NCBI GenBank assembly: GCA_916610825.1
Contig: OU744446.1
Span: 35,379,833 to 35,443,832, forward strand
DNA: 64,000 nucleotides
From: Haliclystus octoradiatus
Taxonomy: Eukaryota; Cnidaria; Staurozoa; Stauromedusae; Haliclystidae
Reading direction: 5' to 3'
The position numbers and the translations under genes are program-made. Below are positions 35,301-46,293 of this stretch, piece after piece. How positions within the stretch are numbered: position 1 is the stretch's first letter; every line of letters begins with the position of its first letter. The notes under the pieces were generated by a model that was not told where the DNA came from, searched no databases, and was given only the letters and a program-made list of their open reading frames with translations.

Positions 35301-36957
35301 CTACATTCTGAGGATTCGTGTTAATGACACTTGATAAGTGCCTCTCAGATAATGTGGTTGGAAAGTCTACATGTACAATTTTAAGTTGTTTACACACATC
35401 TAAAGACAGATAAAGACCGGTCACATCATAACATATAACGACTGTAGTATTTACGCTATTACCATTTAAATCGAAAGTTAATTTGATTGTCCCGGCCTGA
35501 ACTAAAGCGCGATTATCGACGCCAACGTAATTATGTGGACTGAACGGAGCCAACGTGCTATCGAATTTGCCTATTGATTTCAGAAAGTCAAGACCTGCAA
35601 CGGTTCCTTGAGCACCTGTGTCGCAGACAGCAGGGAAACGACCTAACAGTTTATTGTCTTCCCTAACATCGACATCAATTGTCGGTAATTTGCCACCATT
35701 GGAAGCTTGCATCGATTTAATAACTGATGTGCTCACGGTTTTGGTTTTCTCTAAGGACTTTAAACGTTTACGGCAAACTTTTGAGTAATGCCCTTTGAGG
35801 CCACAGTGGTCACATGTCACGTTTGCGGCAGGGCAGACTGATGTAAAATGCTTAACATAGCCGCACTTAGAACAAGGGCTTACTGAATTACTTGACTTGG
35901 AAGCAGAGTTACTGTCGTCATGCTTCGTTTTCTGTTGACGTTTATTATGATTTTTCTTAGCTTTGGTAGATTGTACATTACCAATTGTGCTATGTGTGGC
36001 GTGGGCTTGGTGACCTAGGGTACTAACAGTGGAAGAAGCGGCTTCTTCGGTTTGTAAAAATTTGAGAGTGTCCTCTAGGTTTAGCGGGGGAGATTTTGCG
36101 ATAACTTTGCGTTTTAAATTTTCATCCCTTAAACCTAGTACTAGAACAGCGGTCCGCAGTGCTTCTGGAGTCACTGCATCTACATTAGCATAGTCACTTT
36201 TCTCCATTAAATACGTGTAATATTGATCAATTAACTGGTTTGAGCCTTGAGTGACTGTGAGAAAGCTTTGCCAGTCGAGGTTAGAGTTGCGCTTAGATCT
36301 TAAGTGATCGGTTATCTTTTTCAGTATTAACTTAAGGGAGTCCGTCGTTGAACGTTCGATTTTGATGACGCGGCGTACCATGTTCAGAAATGCTGGGGAA
36401 CACAGACCCCAAAAGGTAGCAATTTGCCTATCATGAGGCTGGGCGTCTAAATCAATAATCGCGATATAATTCAGAAATACCTCCTGCCAATCCAGGAACT
36501 GCTTTAGGTTGATGTCTGCATCTAATGTTGGTGGTGTCTTTATGACAGGTCGGGCAGAGGTCTGAACGTTGACTTGCTGAGACGTGCTTTCTCGGTTTTC
36601 TGGATCAGTGGTGCTTGTGACTACGGTTTTCGGCACAACGGCCGTAACGGCACGCACTTGTCTCTCGAGGTCATAAAAACTGTTTTCTAATTCAACCAAT
36701 TGTGGCTCTTCCGGGTCTTCTGCTCCATCTTTGATGGGTTCTTGTACCAACACGGCCAAATGTGACGCCACATAGCGTTCCAGCGCATCGTGAGCGCGTT
36801 TCGTTGTGATCGTCAAATTTTCCCTATCACTTTCAGTTCGTTCTGCTACTTCTGTACTGGTGAAACTGGTGAGGGATGCCACCAGACGATCTAAGGCTCT
36901 TGTCAAATGTCCTTTAAGGCCTGATCGACTGTTTTTCAATAATTTAACATCAGCCAT
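32377..36957 (-). CDS. Ty3/gypsy-type retrotransposon Gag-Pol polyprotein, single ORF
   Basis: A 1526-residue uninterrupted polyprotein inside the LTR element. In order: a Gag region; two CCHC zinc knuckles at about 362-375 and 382-395; an aspartic protease with DTGA at about 446-449; reverse transcriptase with LDAKCGYWQLPL and the catalytic box VVDD at about 784-787; RNase H with QTDAS (D933); integrase with an HHCC finger (H1186, H1189, C1219, C1222), catalytic D1250, D1304 and E1340, and a basic C-terminal domain. The order protease-RT-RNase H-integrase is that of the Ty3/gypsy group. Gag and Pol are in one frame with no frameshift or stop between them, and there is no envelope-like ORF after integrase. 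Unusual: the first residue of the usual [YF]xDD box is Val. With near-identical LTRs and no visible lesion the copy looks young and possibly active. Confidence 0.93.
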   Translation of the reverse strand: MADVKLLKNSRSGLKGHLTRALDRLVASLTSFTSTEVAERTESDRENLTITTKRAHDALERYVASHLAVLVQEPIKDGAEDPEEPQLVELENSFYDLERQVRAVTAVVPKTVVTSTTDPENRESTSQQVNVQTSARPVIKTPPTLDADINLKQFLDWQEVFLNYIAIIDLDAQPHDRQIATFWGLCSPAFLNMVRRVIKIERSTTDSLKLILKKITDHLRSKRNSNLDWQSFLTVTQGSNQLIDQYYTYLMEKSDYANVDAVTPEALRTAVLVLGLRDENLKRKVIAKSPPLNLEDTLKFLQTEEAASSTVSTLGHQAHATHSTIGNVQSTKAKKNHNKRQQKTKHDDSNSASKSSNSVSPCSKCGYVKHFTSVCPAANVTCDHCGLKGHYSKVCRKRLKSLEKTKTVSTSVIKSMQASNGGKLPTIDVDVREDNKLLGRFPAVCDTGAQGTVAGLDFLKSIGKFDSTLAPFSPHNYVGVDNRALVQAGTIKLTFDLNGNSVNTTVVICYDVTGLYLSLDVCKQLKIVHVDFPTTLSERHLSSVINTNPQNVVTVNKSSSPPKSVFNETARKQWIDSLSSNPTQQQREDDFKKLKQIYSQVFCDTDDVLPPMSGVGDAMKIELIEDHKPFAVHTARQIPFVYRDKAKSEIDRLQKMGVITPVGDTPVEWCHPLVVVGKPNGGVRLCVDLTKLNKQVKRTLHPATTPADAVKNIDLHSKYFTLLDAKCGYWQLPLDEDAQKLTTFITPWGRFKFLRAPMGFISSGDSYNLRCDQALEGISNVNKVVDDTLIDGDSYKTLVDRTCTVLERFVRHGITLNAEKCKFAQKTVDFVGYVIKPGGYSADPRKVEAISNFPSPTNRTELRSFLGLVNQLGMFTPSISSTAAPLRDLLSVKNEFLWLKTHEMAFNSLKEAMTSPPILSLFDPTAETVLQTDASKTKGLGYALMQKQQNEWKLIQCGSRFLQPCENRYAIIELEALAIVWATKKCHIYLAGLPTYTVLVDHKPLLPIFNNYTLDAVENHKLQSYKNKLSNYQFQVVWTKGSAHIIPDALSRAPVNDPSLDDEIENDTSLACMSFTLKVAACSITAENTDDEAAATLNDSKQSNVRQPLPDPIITDLQNVARNDADYQSLITCVENNFAGNSANQPYVLAYKKIWPELSTIDGLVLYGRRIVIPSKARQSVIARLHASHQGIVKTKRRARQTVYWPGINNDIVSSIEACSPCQHYRPSNQKEPLISDKLPSRIFESVSADLFQLNQKYYLVYVDRLSGFPFISEWNSDPSSSQVISVLKSHFSKTGVPSRFRSDGGPQFKSELFTNFLTRWGVNWSPSSPYHPQSNGHAEAAVKALKHLLAKCDNGDIKSESFLQGLLEYRNTPRSEGRSPSEWVYGHPLRSLVPAHYTSFSRSWQTSAKEIDSKLLRNKEATTKNYNKGSKVLKSIPVGSHVLLQHPQSKRWIEDGIVVSKNDRDYRIRLPSGKLKWRNRVFLHVAPDTSSDDIAEPDVSDQVQSDDTPRYPTRSRRPPDYYGRK

Positions 36958-37030
36958 CGTGACGCAATAAAATTAAACTCTTTGAATAACGTAAAATATT
37001 ACTGTCCAAATAACAGGATCAACTGCGCCA

Positions 37031-37216
37031 TGTAAGATACGAAGACAATAGACGAATAAACACCCGTGTAGGTATATCCTGTTGATCTGAATCATGTATT
37101 TAATATTACGTACATACGACCTTCTACACTGGTCGTCACTAACACTCTGATTTAAAACTGCGCAATCATTTAGTTATAAATAACCTTACGCATGCGCATA
37201 CGATAGATACATTACA
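37031..37216 (-). repeat. 5' LTR of the Ty3/gypsy-type element
   Basis: Terminal repeat, 186 bp, nearly identical to 32052-32237. The primer-binding-like site begins at its inner edge with TGG. Confidence 0.95.
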
Positions 37217-37910
37217 GTAACCTTTAGTGCCAACTAAAAGTCTACCCTGAATGGGTGAAATAAATGTATTAACTCTGTAAGTCTTCTCCTCATGTTAGTG
37301 ATAAACACAGTCATATCTAAACATCACATAAACACGTGTTATTATTCTGTCTAATTTCATCATGCATCAATCACATATAATTGATATTGGGTGCTACAAT
37401 TGTCACATGTGCATAATGATTGAAATGCAGTATTACAAAAAAAATGTTTCACGTGGCTCCGTGACTTTTTCAATCAAAATCTACTTTCTCACTTTAGAAT
37501 TGGAACATAGGAGCAACTGCTCCTATTACAAGAAAATTTGGTAAGATGTGCATCTCAAGTTGAAGTTGTAACCTGAGTTACCTGATAGCCTCAAGCGAAG
37601 AACACGGAGCGGAGAAGATGCCTTAAACAATATTCTGTTGGAAGAAGAGATTGCTTGGAATTTATTATTGAAAACACCATCAATCAACGAAAATAGCTGG
37701 TGCAGTAACCAACTAGGTGGAGACTAACAAGCTATGGACACCAGACAAGGATACAATCTCAACAAATGTTTGTCAATCTGTCAGGTTTGCGGGAAGCCTT
37801 ATATCTCCCAAAATAGAAATCTCCATGTAATCAAAATATTTTAAGACAATGCAGAGCAGAAAATATTATATAAATCCCATTCCATTATTTCCATCTTTAT
37901 AGTAAGAATA
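37217..37910. other. Spacer between the LTR element and the GPCR array
   Basis: Nothing recognised apart from the target duplication at its left edge. Confidence 0.5.
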
Positions 37911-39068
37911 TTATTTTACATTATTTACGTTAAGGACAATATGTTTCATAATATTTGATTGTTTTTTGTTGTTAATATTATTATTTGAATTTGTTTTTAG
38001 GTTGCTGATTGCTAGAGAGCTTCCAGAACCCGATGTACGGCTAGAAAAATCTGGCTTAATTTTATTTAAATGAGTGAATAATCTACTTGGTAGCATGTTA
38101 ATAATCACTCGACGAAACTCATGACTTATTAAACCATACAAAATAGGATCTACAATAGCATTTGTTATTGATATTAATAAACTAATTTGTATCCATCTCA
38201 AACGTTGAATATCACCTTCGATGCCTTCTTCAAATATATCCATAGCTCGTGATAGAATCCAATAGATAAAGTATGGACTCCAAGCAAGAATAAAAGTTAC
38301 AGCTAAAGCTATTAATAGAGTTAATGATCTTTGACGTGACTTCGGGATGTGACCTTTGACTCTAATTGAAGGTTGATTTTTCCGCAAGACTGAAACTCTA
38401 ATACCATCTGACTTTTGATTCAATTGTTTCGTTTTACTTTCTAGTCTACGAGTTATGTGAGACCGTTTAAGTAAAACCCGTCTTGAAACAATTAATGACT
38501 CGCACAATATGGCCATAGGTGCTATATATCCAATGACAAATGTTGACAACACGTACATAGGTCCATTGATATAATCTGGCCACGATCGAAGACATAATTG
38601 TGTTTCTGGGTCATACTTAAACGAAAATGCATTCGGAGCAATCATAATAATAGCAAGAAGCCATGAAAATACAAAAAAACATTTCAATGTTTTCTTTGAA
38701 GCCAGCCATGAATTGTGATGTTTTAACGGACTTACAATAGAATATCTTCTTTTGACACTTATGAAACATAATGTTGATAACGTCACACAGCTGCATAAGA
38801 AATAGGGTGTGAGTCCTGTTGTTAAACCGCACGCAAGATTTGTTCTCCAGTCCCTTCTTTTATAATGATTTGGCATGTAATAAAACATGGCACATGTAAG
38901 CGTAGAAATTGCATCGCTAACTGCCAGTTGTAAAAGTAGAGCATAAAAGCTTGTGCGACGTAGTTTGTATATTATGATGTAAGCAACAATACTATTTAAT
39001 GTTAAAGATAATATCGAACAAAGTGTATAAAGCACGACAATTATTGTAGGTGCTCTATGATCCGGCAT
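37911..39068 (-). CDS. Class A-like GPCR of the local array, member 1 (most divergent)
   Basis: A 385-residue seven-transmembrane protein from one exon. N25 (1.50) and LAVSD with D52 (2.50) are present. C80 at the top of TM3 and a Cys in loop 2 (QLCLRSW) can form the standard disulphide. The DRY position reads KRR (106-108) followed by YSIVSPLK. TM6 has AWSPYFIYWIL in place of CWxP. TM7 reads NAIVDPILYGL (DPxxY). The third intracellular loop is longer than in the other three members (about 60 residues, basic). The N-terminus before TM1 is only about eight residues, and an in-frame stop upstream excludes a longer start on this exon. A strong acceptor lies about 98 nt upstream of the ATG (tttttcttcattttgcag). 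The ligand is unknown. Confidence 0.85.
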   Translation of the reverse strand: MPDHRAPTIIVVLYTLCSILSLTLNSIVAYIIIYKLRRTSFYALLLQLAVSDAISTLTCAMFYYMPNHYKRRDWRTNLACGLTTGLTPYFLCSCVTLSTLCFISVKRRYSIVSPLKHHNSWLASKKTLKCFFVFSWLLAIIMIAPNAFSFKYDPETQLCLRSWPDYINGPMYVLSTFVIGYIAPMAILCESLIVSRRVLLKRSHITRRLESKTKQLNQKSDGIRVSVLRKNQPSIRVKGHIPKSRQRSLTLLIALAVTFILAWSPYFIYWILSRAMDIFEEGIEGDIQRLRWIQISLLISITNAIVDPILYGLISHEFRRVIINMLPSRLFTHLNKIKPDFSSRTSGSGSSLAISNLKTNSNNNINNKKQSNIMKHIVLNVNNVK

Positions 39069-39649
39069 TATGATTCTGTTTTTAATGTTTCATCGTGTGT
39101 TTCATCCATTGACTGTCTTTTTATGTTTCAATGTTTGTAAAATGTGGTTGATTATAATCATCTGCAAAATGAAGAAAAATTAAATGAAAAAATTAAAAAT
39201 AATCAAATCGTTGGAAAATCAAACAGATTTATCTTCATTGAAATTTAAAGTCTATTATATTAAGGGGGAGGGTTCATGTCAAAGGCGTACAGCTGCGTAT
39301 GAGTTGGAGGTCAATCATCAAAGTAAGGAACTTATCTTAATTGGCCCTGTATCACGTTTTGAAAGATTATACTAATGCTATTTATTGTCAGTTTGTTGAT
39401 TGTTAAATCAATTTAACAGAAAAATAGTTAACTATAAATTCATTATTGTCATTATTGAAATGTCCATTGACATGAACAGGTCAGCTTCATTTGCATACCA
39501 GTATTTTTTCCATCTACTCAATATATACAAGATTAAAAATTATATATCACATAATCATTGTGAAATATTAACCCAATGCATTCAGCACATCGAAATTTTG
39601 CAATATATTACTAACCGGAGCCAAACAACACGAAATGCAAAGATTACAG

Positions 39650-40046
39650 ATGTCATGTCAAAATTCAGCTGCCCGCCTTTCAACTAGATCCCGCAAGCAC
39701 GAATCTATTACACCAACAGCTTCAATTTGCTTCCACTACTTGAGCGAGTTGAATTTAAACTCTTATGGTCACAACTTTCAAGGCATTAAATGGTTTAGAA
39801 CCTTTGTATAACCAATATTTTATATCACCTTAGTCCTTACATCCCAACAAGGATACTTAGATCATACAGTCAAAATCTGCGAATACAGCCAAATGCAAAT
39901 TTAAAATTGTATGGACAGCGATCATTCTCATACGCTGCATCAAATCGGTGGAATAATCTACCCATTGAAATAAAACTTTCCTCTTCATTGCCTCAATTTA
40001 AGAACCATATCAAGAATTTCCTTTTCAAGAGGGTCTATAACTGCTA
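39650..40046 (+). pseudogene. 3' end of a decayed non-LTR (CR1/L2-like) retrotransposon
   Basis: An interrupted frame encodes NSAARLSTRSRK, later RSFSYAASNRWNNLPIEIK, and ends SSLPQFKNHIKNFLFKRVYN before a stop. This is the conserved C-terminus of LINE reverse transcriptases (QNAAARL...RSFSYAAP..WNSLP...SL..FK). At least one frameshift and stops lie between the parts. The 3' flank has the GAAGCGCTATTGGAC-type tail often found after such ORFs. Confidence 0.78.
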
Positions 40047-42664
40047 ACATTAGAAATATTATTAATGAATTTATAAATAAAAAAAGAAATTACATATTTA
40101 GTTTAATTTAGTTTTAGGTTAGTTTAGTGTATAAATTAATTGTGAAGCGCTATTGGACTCTGTAAAGAAATAAGGAAGGTGTGTAGTATGTATTTATGTA
40201 TTTTATTTGCCAAAACTGACACGTATACATTAATGAATGCACGCTTCCATTTATAAATGACGGAATTTAAAGTATAAATACAAGGTACCTCTCATTAACA
40301 AGGCCATTCATAAATTTAGTATTTGCAATAACTAAATAAATTATCTTGCTTATCTAGCTCTTTTTGAAAGTTGTATATATTACTTATTCTGATTAGGGGA
40401 TCAGGTATGAATTCCACGAGGGAATAATTCTTATTGCAAAAGAATTCCTGACAACGTCTACGTATGGCACTAGCTTGCATTAAAGCATCTTCGAGTGTCC
40501 ACGGATACCGTATTTTGTTGATCTAATATTGAACATATCTGTTGCTGGCATGTCAACTAAATCGAGATATCTTGTCAAAATCTTGTAAAATTATTTTGCA
40601 TAAAAGAAATGAGCGTGGTATATTTGCATTTCAGAAGCACGAAAGGTAACAGGTATACAGTTAATAGTTACTGCATAAATCAAAACTCATTGGATGATTG
40701 GAGTGATGTTTTTAGATTAATTTACACGAATTAAAGCGATTTTTAAATTTACTCAACATGGTAGGGCCATTAAGGCATATAACCTGCTGCCGCTTGACAC
40801 AAAGCAATCGAAGAGCATAATTGTATTTAAAAGAGCAATCGAATAGAATCGCTCAATAAATTTTTGTACTTTGGCATGTTATTTTTGTACTTTGGCATGT
40901 TATCTATATGTTATCATATTTACTATATTCCATTTAACTTGTAAAACGCATTCTCATGTTGTTTAGTAGAATTATACCACATAAGCTGATATAGACTCCG
41001 TATTTGCGCCTCATGAATCATATTGTAACAATGGGTTCAGTCACATAGCTGCGAGAGCCTGATTTTTGTTGAGTTCATTAAAAACAATCATTTTCGCATA
41101 ATTTGTCATTGTAATAAAAAAAAAATGCTTGTCAGTTGAATTTCTTTTTCTGTTCCAACCTTGGTTATGTGTCTGCACAAGCGTGTTTAATAATAACTCA
41201 GAGATATTAACTATTCGAGTTTAGTAAATACAGAGGATATAAACATTTGAAAACTTGTAGTAACCCTTTTGTTACATGCTTCATGACAAACAACTCATTT
41301 ACCACGCTTTTCAATAAAAATAAACAATTAAACCTCTTGAGCAAAATATCGTTTTGTAAATTTCCCATCATTGAGATATTTATTGGATTTGGCAAAATTC
41401 TAATTTCTGTATTTTATCAAATTTCAAAGCTTTTGAAGCTAGCGGTTTTCCCGGTTTTTGAAGCCATGTTTTACCCTACGACTTCGTGTGACCAATCAGA
41501 TTGTAAAAAACCTTTGCGATATTTTAGAAAATTATTTCTCATTCGACGGTTATATTGTTGTAAACATTATTATAATAGTTACTGTTTTCCAATTCTGTTG
41601 TTGACAAGCACTGTTTTTTATTTCAATTAGTTAATGTAATAATTTTGCGAACTCTTTGAGTATGTATAAAATTGTCTGCTTTTTCTCGAGATCGGATGAA
41701 TTTGTTGCATCAAGAACACAACAATGAACTTATTCGAACTATTTATTATTGTTTACTGCTTATTAAATTTACTCAGTAACTCAGGTGACTCGATCATTTC
41801 TGGTACTTGATATATATTTTGAAATTGAATGAGATTAAAAATGTTAAAATGGATTTGAAACTCAGAACTATATGATAAAAGGCTCAATTGACATTACATG
41901 CTTAGCTAGTATCGAAGTATTTCAGTAAAGAGGTGTAATCTTTTGAATTTCATACATAATGAGAATGTGTCCATAAGATAATTTGATAACAATTAATAAA
42001 TGGTAAAACATTGTAGCTTCTCTGAAATTGAACAGGTTAGTAATAAAGCAAAATATTTGAAACTTACCTGAAAGCTATTTATTCCAATGTTCCATGAAGC
42101 GTTGAACGTATAATTGAAATTAATTTAGTATAAAATAGGTCAGATTAATAAGGGTTTGGCAATGTGTAGTTATTTCTATGTGTAATTAGTTTTTATTTCT
42201 GAATAAAACATTGCAATAGGAAGCCAATTATTGAATTGATATTGATTAATAGAAATAATTCAATGATCACTTGTTTTCATGGCAACGACCTGTCATGGCT
42301 GCTACATCATTTGTAAACAACTATTCACGAATCAATCGGCAGTACATTGGCGAGCAATTATAATTAGCAGTTGCCTGAGTGGCACATATCAAAATATCAA
42401 CAAAAAGGGGGTCCGACTAGTAAAAACTGTCGAACTTCACAATTTCGTTATTATATATTATAATTACATCAAGATACACCCAGCAATAAATGTTTGACTG
42501 CCAAACTTAAATGTTTCTACATGTATATCTGGAAAATTGATTCAGTGAATTCATCTTTAGGATAATATATATTTCAAGTTAGTTTTATTTATTCAAATTA
42601 CAAATTTACACTCCATCAAATCATTTTCGTTCAATCAATATTAATATATGTAAAAATTTATAAA
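40047..42664. other. Spacer within the GPCR array, mostly unassigned
   Basis: AT-rich. At 40755-40845 a short frame (NLLPLDTKQSKSIIVFKRAIE) could be the last codons of another decayed LINE. Nothing else seen. Confidence 0.4.
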
Positions 42665-43395
42665 ACTTATTGTAAAACTTATCAGGTTTCTGAATAAATG
42701 ATGATGATGATGATGATGCTTGCGTCATGGAATCTTACGCAATTCTTCATACCACTGACTGACATCTTGGATGGAATTTATCGAGCTGTGTATCATCCCT
42801 CTGTCCTATAATCTTCTGGGTAGCTCTACTGCCAAACTAACCATATTCCATCATTCCTTAATTGCTTTCTTAAAACTGTAAATGATAACCTTTGCTTTCT
42901 AATTTAACAAGCAATTTAAAATTCAATATTTTTTATTTATGGCATGTTGTCGATATTATAAGAATATCAAAAGGATATGAGTCTAAATATAACAGTTTCT
43001 TTGCCGTTTTTAAGATGCGTAAAAACAGTTTTCAAGAGCACAAATGTTATTTACTCAACACAAAACAAACTAATGAAACAACTCTGGCAACTGTATAGAA
43101 TTCTGAATGTGTACAGTTTGACCTAGAACCAAGTTCAAATTAACTTGTAGGGCTAACCCAAGTACTGTATGACAGTAGTGATTTAATTAATGAGCAGTGT
43201 TTAGTGTGGTCCAAGCTATTTTGATTGAATATTCCAAAAAATGGTTTCCAAAAGGATAAGTTACAAAAGTCATTTTCATGAGAATCATTTACATGTGTAT
43301 GTATTATTGTAATAATTGTTTTGTGTGCATTCCTTAGTTTATTACGTAAATGAGTCCTGTGAAAAGGATACTGTAAAACTTATCAGGTTTCTGAA

Positions 43396-43735
43396 TAAAT
43401 GATGATGATGATGATGCTTGCGTCATGGAATCTTACGCAATTCTTCGATTCTTCTTATCCACAAAAGGAGTTAATCTGACGCAGTTTCGCGCGTCATTGG
43501 TTGCTAGGCTTCAACCAAAATCTGTCCCAAAACAAATAATTTAGCAGGATATACCCAAGGGGTGGGGATAACTAAAGAATTAAATGACGATGATGATGCT
43601 TGCGTCATGGAATGTTACGCAATTGTTTATCTCCACAAAAAGGAGTCAATCTGAAGCAGATTTCGCATTTCGGTTGTTGCTAGGCTTCTCCTAAAACTTG
43701 GCCCAATACAATTATTTTAGCATTATAACCCGGAG
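43396..43735. repeat. Tandem duplication of about 170 bp; a third partial copy at 42672-42748
   Basis: TGCTTGCGTCATGGAATCTT and the following segment (CACAAAAGGAGTTAATCTGA, TTGCTAGGCTTC) occur at 43396-43572 and again at 43583-43735. The first 75 bp, including a (GAT)n run, also occur at 42672-42748. Confidence 0.78.
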
Positions 43736-44404
43736 GGAGGTTGCCATTTTATATTCAGAAATTCATCCTCCAAAATTACAATCAACTATTAATATAAAGT
43801 TTGTACTAAAACAACATTTATCGACGCTATCACATTGAGTCACGTGGCATAACAGTTTAGTTGGTGTACATGTTAGAAAACATAAGGAATTACGTAAATA
43901 AAATATAAAAAATGTAAATAGTCTCCGTCCATTTGATATGCATGCAGTTTATACACATTTAAGGAAATTTCTCAATGTGTTCACTAATTCCTAAAGAACT
44001 TCCTTGATTTTAAGTTATTATGAAATAACCGCCATTTCATCTGTCTTTAAAGTTAAATTCACCATAAAATATCCGATACATCATCCTATTTCTGCAGTTT
44101 TAGCAACATCAAACCATTTTCTCTAGAGTTTCCTTAAAAATATAGATCTTGCTTTGATTTTTTAAAAGATTACAAATAATTTGTTTTTCGCATGATGAGA
44201 TACCCCAAATATATTTTTATGAATTACAGATTCAACCAAACTAACTTAAAAACAAAAATTTAATAGGTAAAATTTGTTTTGCAAAATGAAAAAAATGCAA
44301 AGGCGTCAAAAGGATACCTAAAAAAATCTGGATTTATCTGGATTTTGAAAAAGGTACCCTCTAAATATACCCGTCTACAAAAAGTATGAAAGTTACCCGC
44401 TGGG
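43729..44404. repeat. Dispersed repeat with CCCGGGGG ends, long subfamily
   Basis: Degraded ends CCCGGAGGGAGGTTGCCATT and GAAAGTTACCCGCTGGG. Its right 230 bp match 26950-27182 and its left part matches 23379-23715. Confidence 0.62.
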
Positions 44405-44875
44405 TTACAACTGTAGATTCAAAATTGAATATATGATAATATTATATATCTAATTATGCTATATTGTACAATTATATTTTGCTTATTAATCAGCGGTACA
44501 ATCTGATATTTACATCAAAACCTGTAATTTTGGCAAGTTTCCTGAATGGCACACCCAAGTACAAAAGTTCAATCCAGTCCAAAAATGCAATTGTCAGTTA
44601 ATTATTTCTGATAACATAACTTTCTTAACCTTAATATTATACTGTAATACATATTAAACATTTTAAATATTTGAAGGTCACAGTAAGTGAGGATACACAT
44701 GAAAATATCCTCCTTTGTTTTCATTTGCCTGTGAGAGAACACTGTTGATCCGAATGATTATCCAAAGTATCACAGCAGTGATTAGAGCAGTGATTATTTA
44801 TGTGATTTTATTCAGGATGTACTATAGTATATATATGTCCCACCTTTCCCTTTACCCAGACAAGAAAACTGTTTA

Positions 44876-45184
44876 CCCCGGGGGATAACTCCACTATGAC
44901 GGCTATACGGGGACTTGCCACTTTTGTTGGGTCCATATTCCAGCTGAGAAAAAACTTTTTGGGTGTGAGAATTCAAGTTTTGGAGCTTTTGGGTATCCTA
45001 TTTTTGACTTTTTCAAGAATTTTTGAAAAATTATGCATCATTTTTGTGTATTTACTTAAAATCAATCAAACTGCTAGAACTTTTTGGGTAGCATCAACAG
45101 AATTTTTGGAACTTTTTGGGTACTTTACTTTTTTCCAAAGTGGCACCGCCCCTTCTCTGAAGAGCTGGAGTTATACCCCCGGGC
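44876..45184 (+). repeat. Dispersed repeat with CCCGGGGG ends, short subfamily
   Basis: CCCCGGGGGATAACTCCACT, then GACGGCTATACGGGGACTTG, closing with GGAGTTATACCCCCGGG. It ends about 75 bp past the stop codon of GPCR array member 2. Confidence 0.75.
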
Positions 45185-45259
45185 CATTTACATTCCCCCA
45201 AGAATACTCATCGACTAATTATCATAAAAATAATCAATTTATAAAGATCAATTTATGAT

Positions 45260-46246
45260 TCATATATTTATTTTTTCAATACCTAATTTTGGATGGATTT
45301 TCCGTTTACATATAATATTAAGTAATAATCTTCTAAAACTACGGCTAACTAACCCATATATAACAGGATCAATTGCAGCATTTAATAGAGTAGGTAAAAG
45401 TGTCAAGCGAATCCAATACAAACGGTTAGCATCTCCAATTGGACCACTTTCAAAAAGAGCTCTTGAAAATAACCAATAAAGAAAATATGGTGCCCAAGCT
45501 AAGAAAAATGTAATTGCCAAGGCATACAAAACAACTAGTGATCTTTTCCTTGAATCAAATAATCTATCAGTAGGTTTTTTCATGTCTTTAATGCATAAAG
45601 TTCTAGTTACCGTAATTAGTGATTCGATCAGCAATACTGTAGGCAATACAAACCCACATGCAAATGTTATACAAGAGTAAGCAGCGGGATTGATAATATT
45701 TGTTGATCCACGATAACATAATTTAGATTCTTTGTTATATTTAAATGAGAATATATTTGGTAACATAATCAAAAATGAACCAATCCAACATAATGCCATA
45801 GTATATTTTAATTTTCTTCGAGATCCAAGTGATGTTTTATGAAATTTCAAAGGATATACAATGCAGAAGCGACGTTGTATACAAATCAAACATAAAGTTG
45901 CCAATGTCACATTTGTACATAAAAAATATGTTGTCAAGCCAGTTGACATACCACATGCTAAATGTGAAATCCAATTTTCCATTCCATAATCGTTGGTCGA
46001 GTAATAAAAAAAAGCACATCCAAGACTTGATAACCCATCACTTGTTGCTAATTGTATTAATAATAGATTATATGGAGTTTTCTTTGCTTTTACAAGTAGC
46101 ATATAAAAAACTACACTATTAAATATGAATACCGTGACTCCTAAAAATGTATATATAATTTTGATCTCCATTTCTGCAACATTGGGTAATGCGTTTGTCT
46201 TGTTATTATATTGTATTGTCGGATTTAGGCTAGTGGATTTATTCAT
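45260..46246 (-). CDS. Class A-like GPCR of the local array, member 2
   Basis: A 328-residue single-exon receptor. The N-terminus has sequons at N2 and N15. TM1 includes FIFNSVVFYMLL, TM2 LLIQLATSDGLSSLG, and the TM3 segment has C98. The DRY box is replaced by QRR (124-126), followed by FCIVYPLKFH. Loop 2 has KLCYRG. TM6 reads LAWAPYFLYWLFSR and TM7 AAIDPVIYGLVSRSFRRLL. The sequence shared with members 3 and 4 (NLLL.QLA.SDGLSS.G, FDSRKRSL, FRRLL) shows recent common descent. The ATG is 11 nt after the acceptor attgatttacag. A family member of the CCCGGGGG-ended dispersed repeat lies just past the stop codon. Confidence 0.87.
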   Translation of the reverse strand: MNKSTSLNPTIQYNNKTNALPNVAEMEIKIIYTFLGVTVFIFNSVVFYMLLVKAKKTPYNLLLIQLATSDGLSSLGCAFFYYSTNDYGMENWISHLACGMSTGLTTYFLCTNVTLATLCLICIQRRFCIVYPLKFHKTSLGSRRKLKYTMALCWIGSFLIMLPNIFSFKYNKESKLCYRGSTNIINPAAYSCITFACGFVLPTVLLIESLITVTRTLCIKDMKKPTDRLFDSRKRSLVVLYALAITFFLAWAPYFLYWLFSRALFESGPIGDANRLYWIRLTLLPTLLNAAIDPVIYGLVSRSFRRLLLNIICKRKIHPKLGIEKINI

Positions 46247-46293
46247 CGTTATTGTTCCTGTAAATCAATAGAAAATTATAATAGTCAGATAAT

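Larger units (their letters stand above)
32052..37216 (-). mobile_element. Full-length Ty3/gypsy-type LTR retrotransposon with 5-bp target duplication
   Basis: Two 186-bp repeats (32052-32237 and 37031-37216) bound the element, each beginning TGTAAGATAC and ending ATTACA on the plus strand. Only two adjacent bases differ by eye (cccgaatagg against cccgtgtagg). The flanks are GTAAC at 32047-32051 and GTAAC at 37217-37221, a perfect 5-bp target site duplication. On the coding (minus) strand a primer-binding-like TGGCGCAGTTGATCC directly follows the 5' LTR, and a purine tract (GAAGGGGAGA) directly precedes the 3' LTR. It is inserted between the TSR-like gene and the GPCR array. Confidence 0.95.

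Noticed and set aside
41247-41630. 127-codon open frame
   Set aside because: Starts at TTG, no splice context, no recognisable motif, AT-rich spacer.
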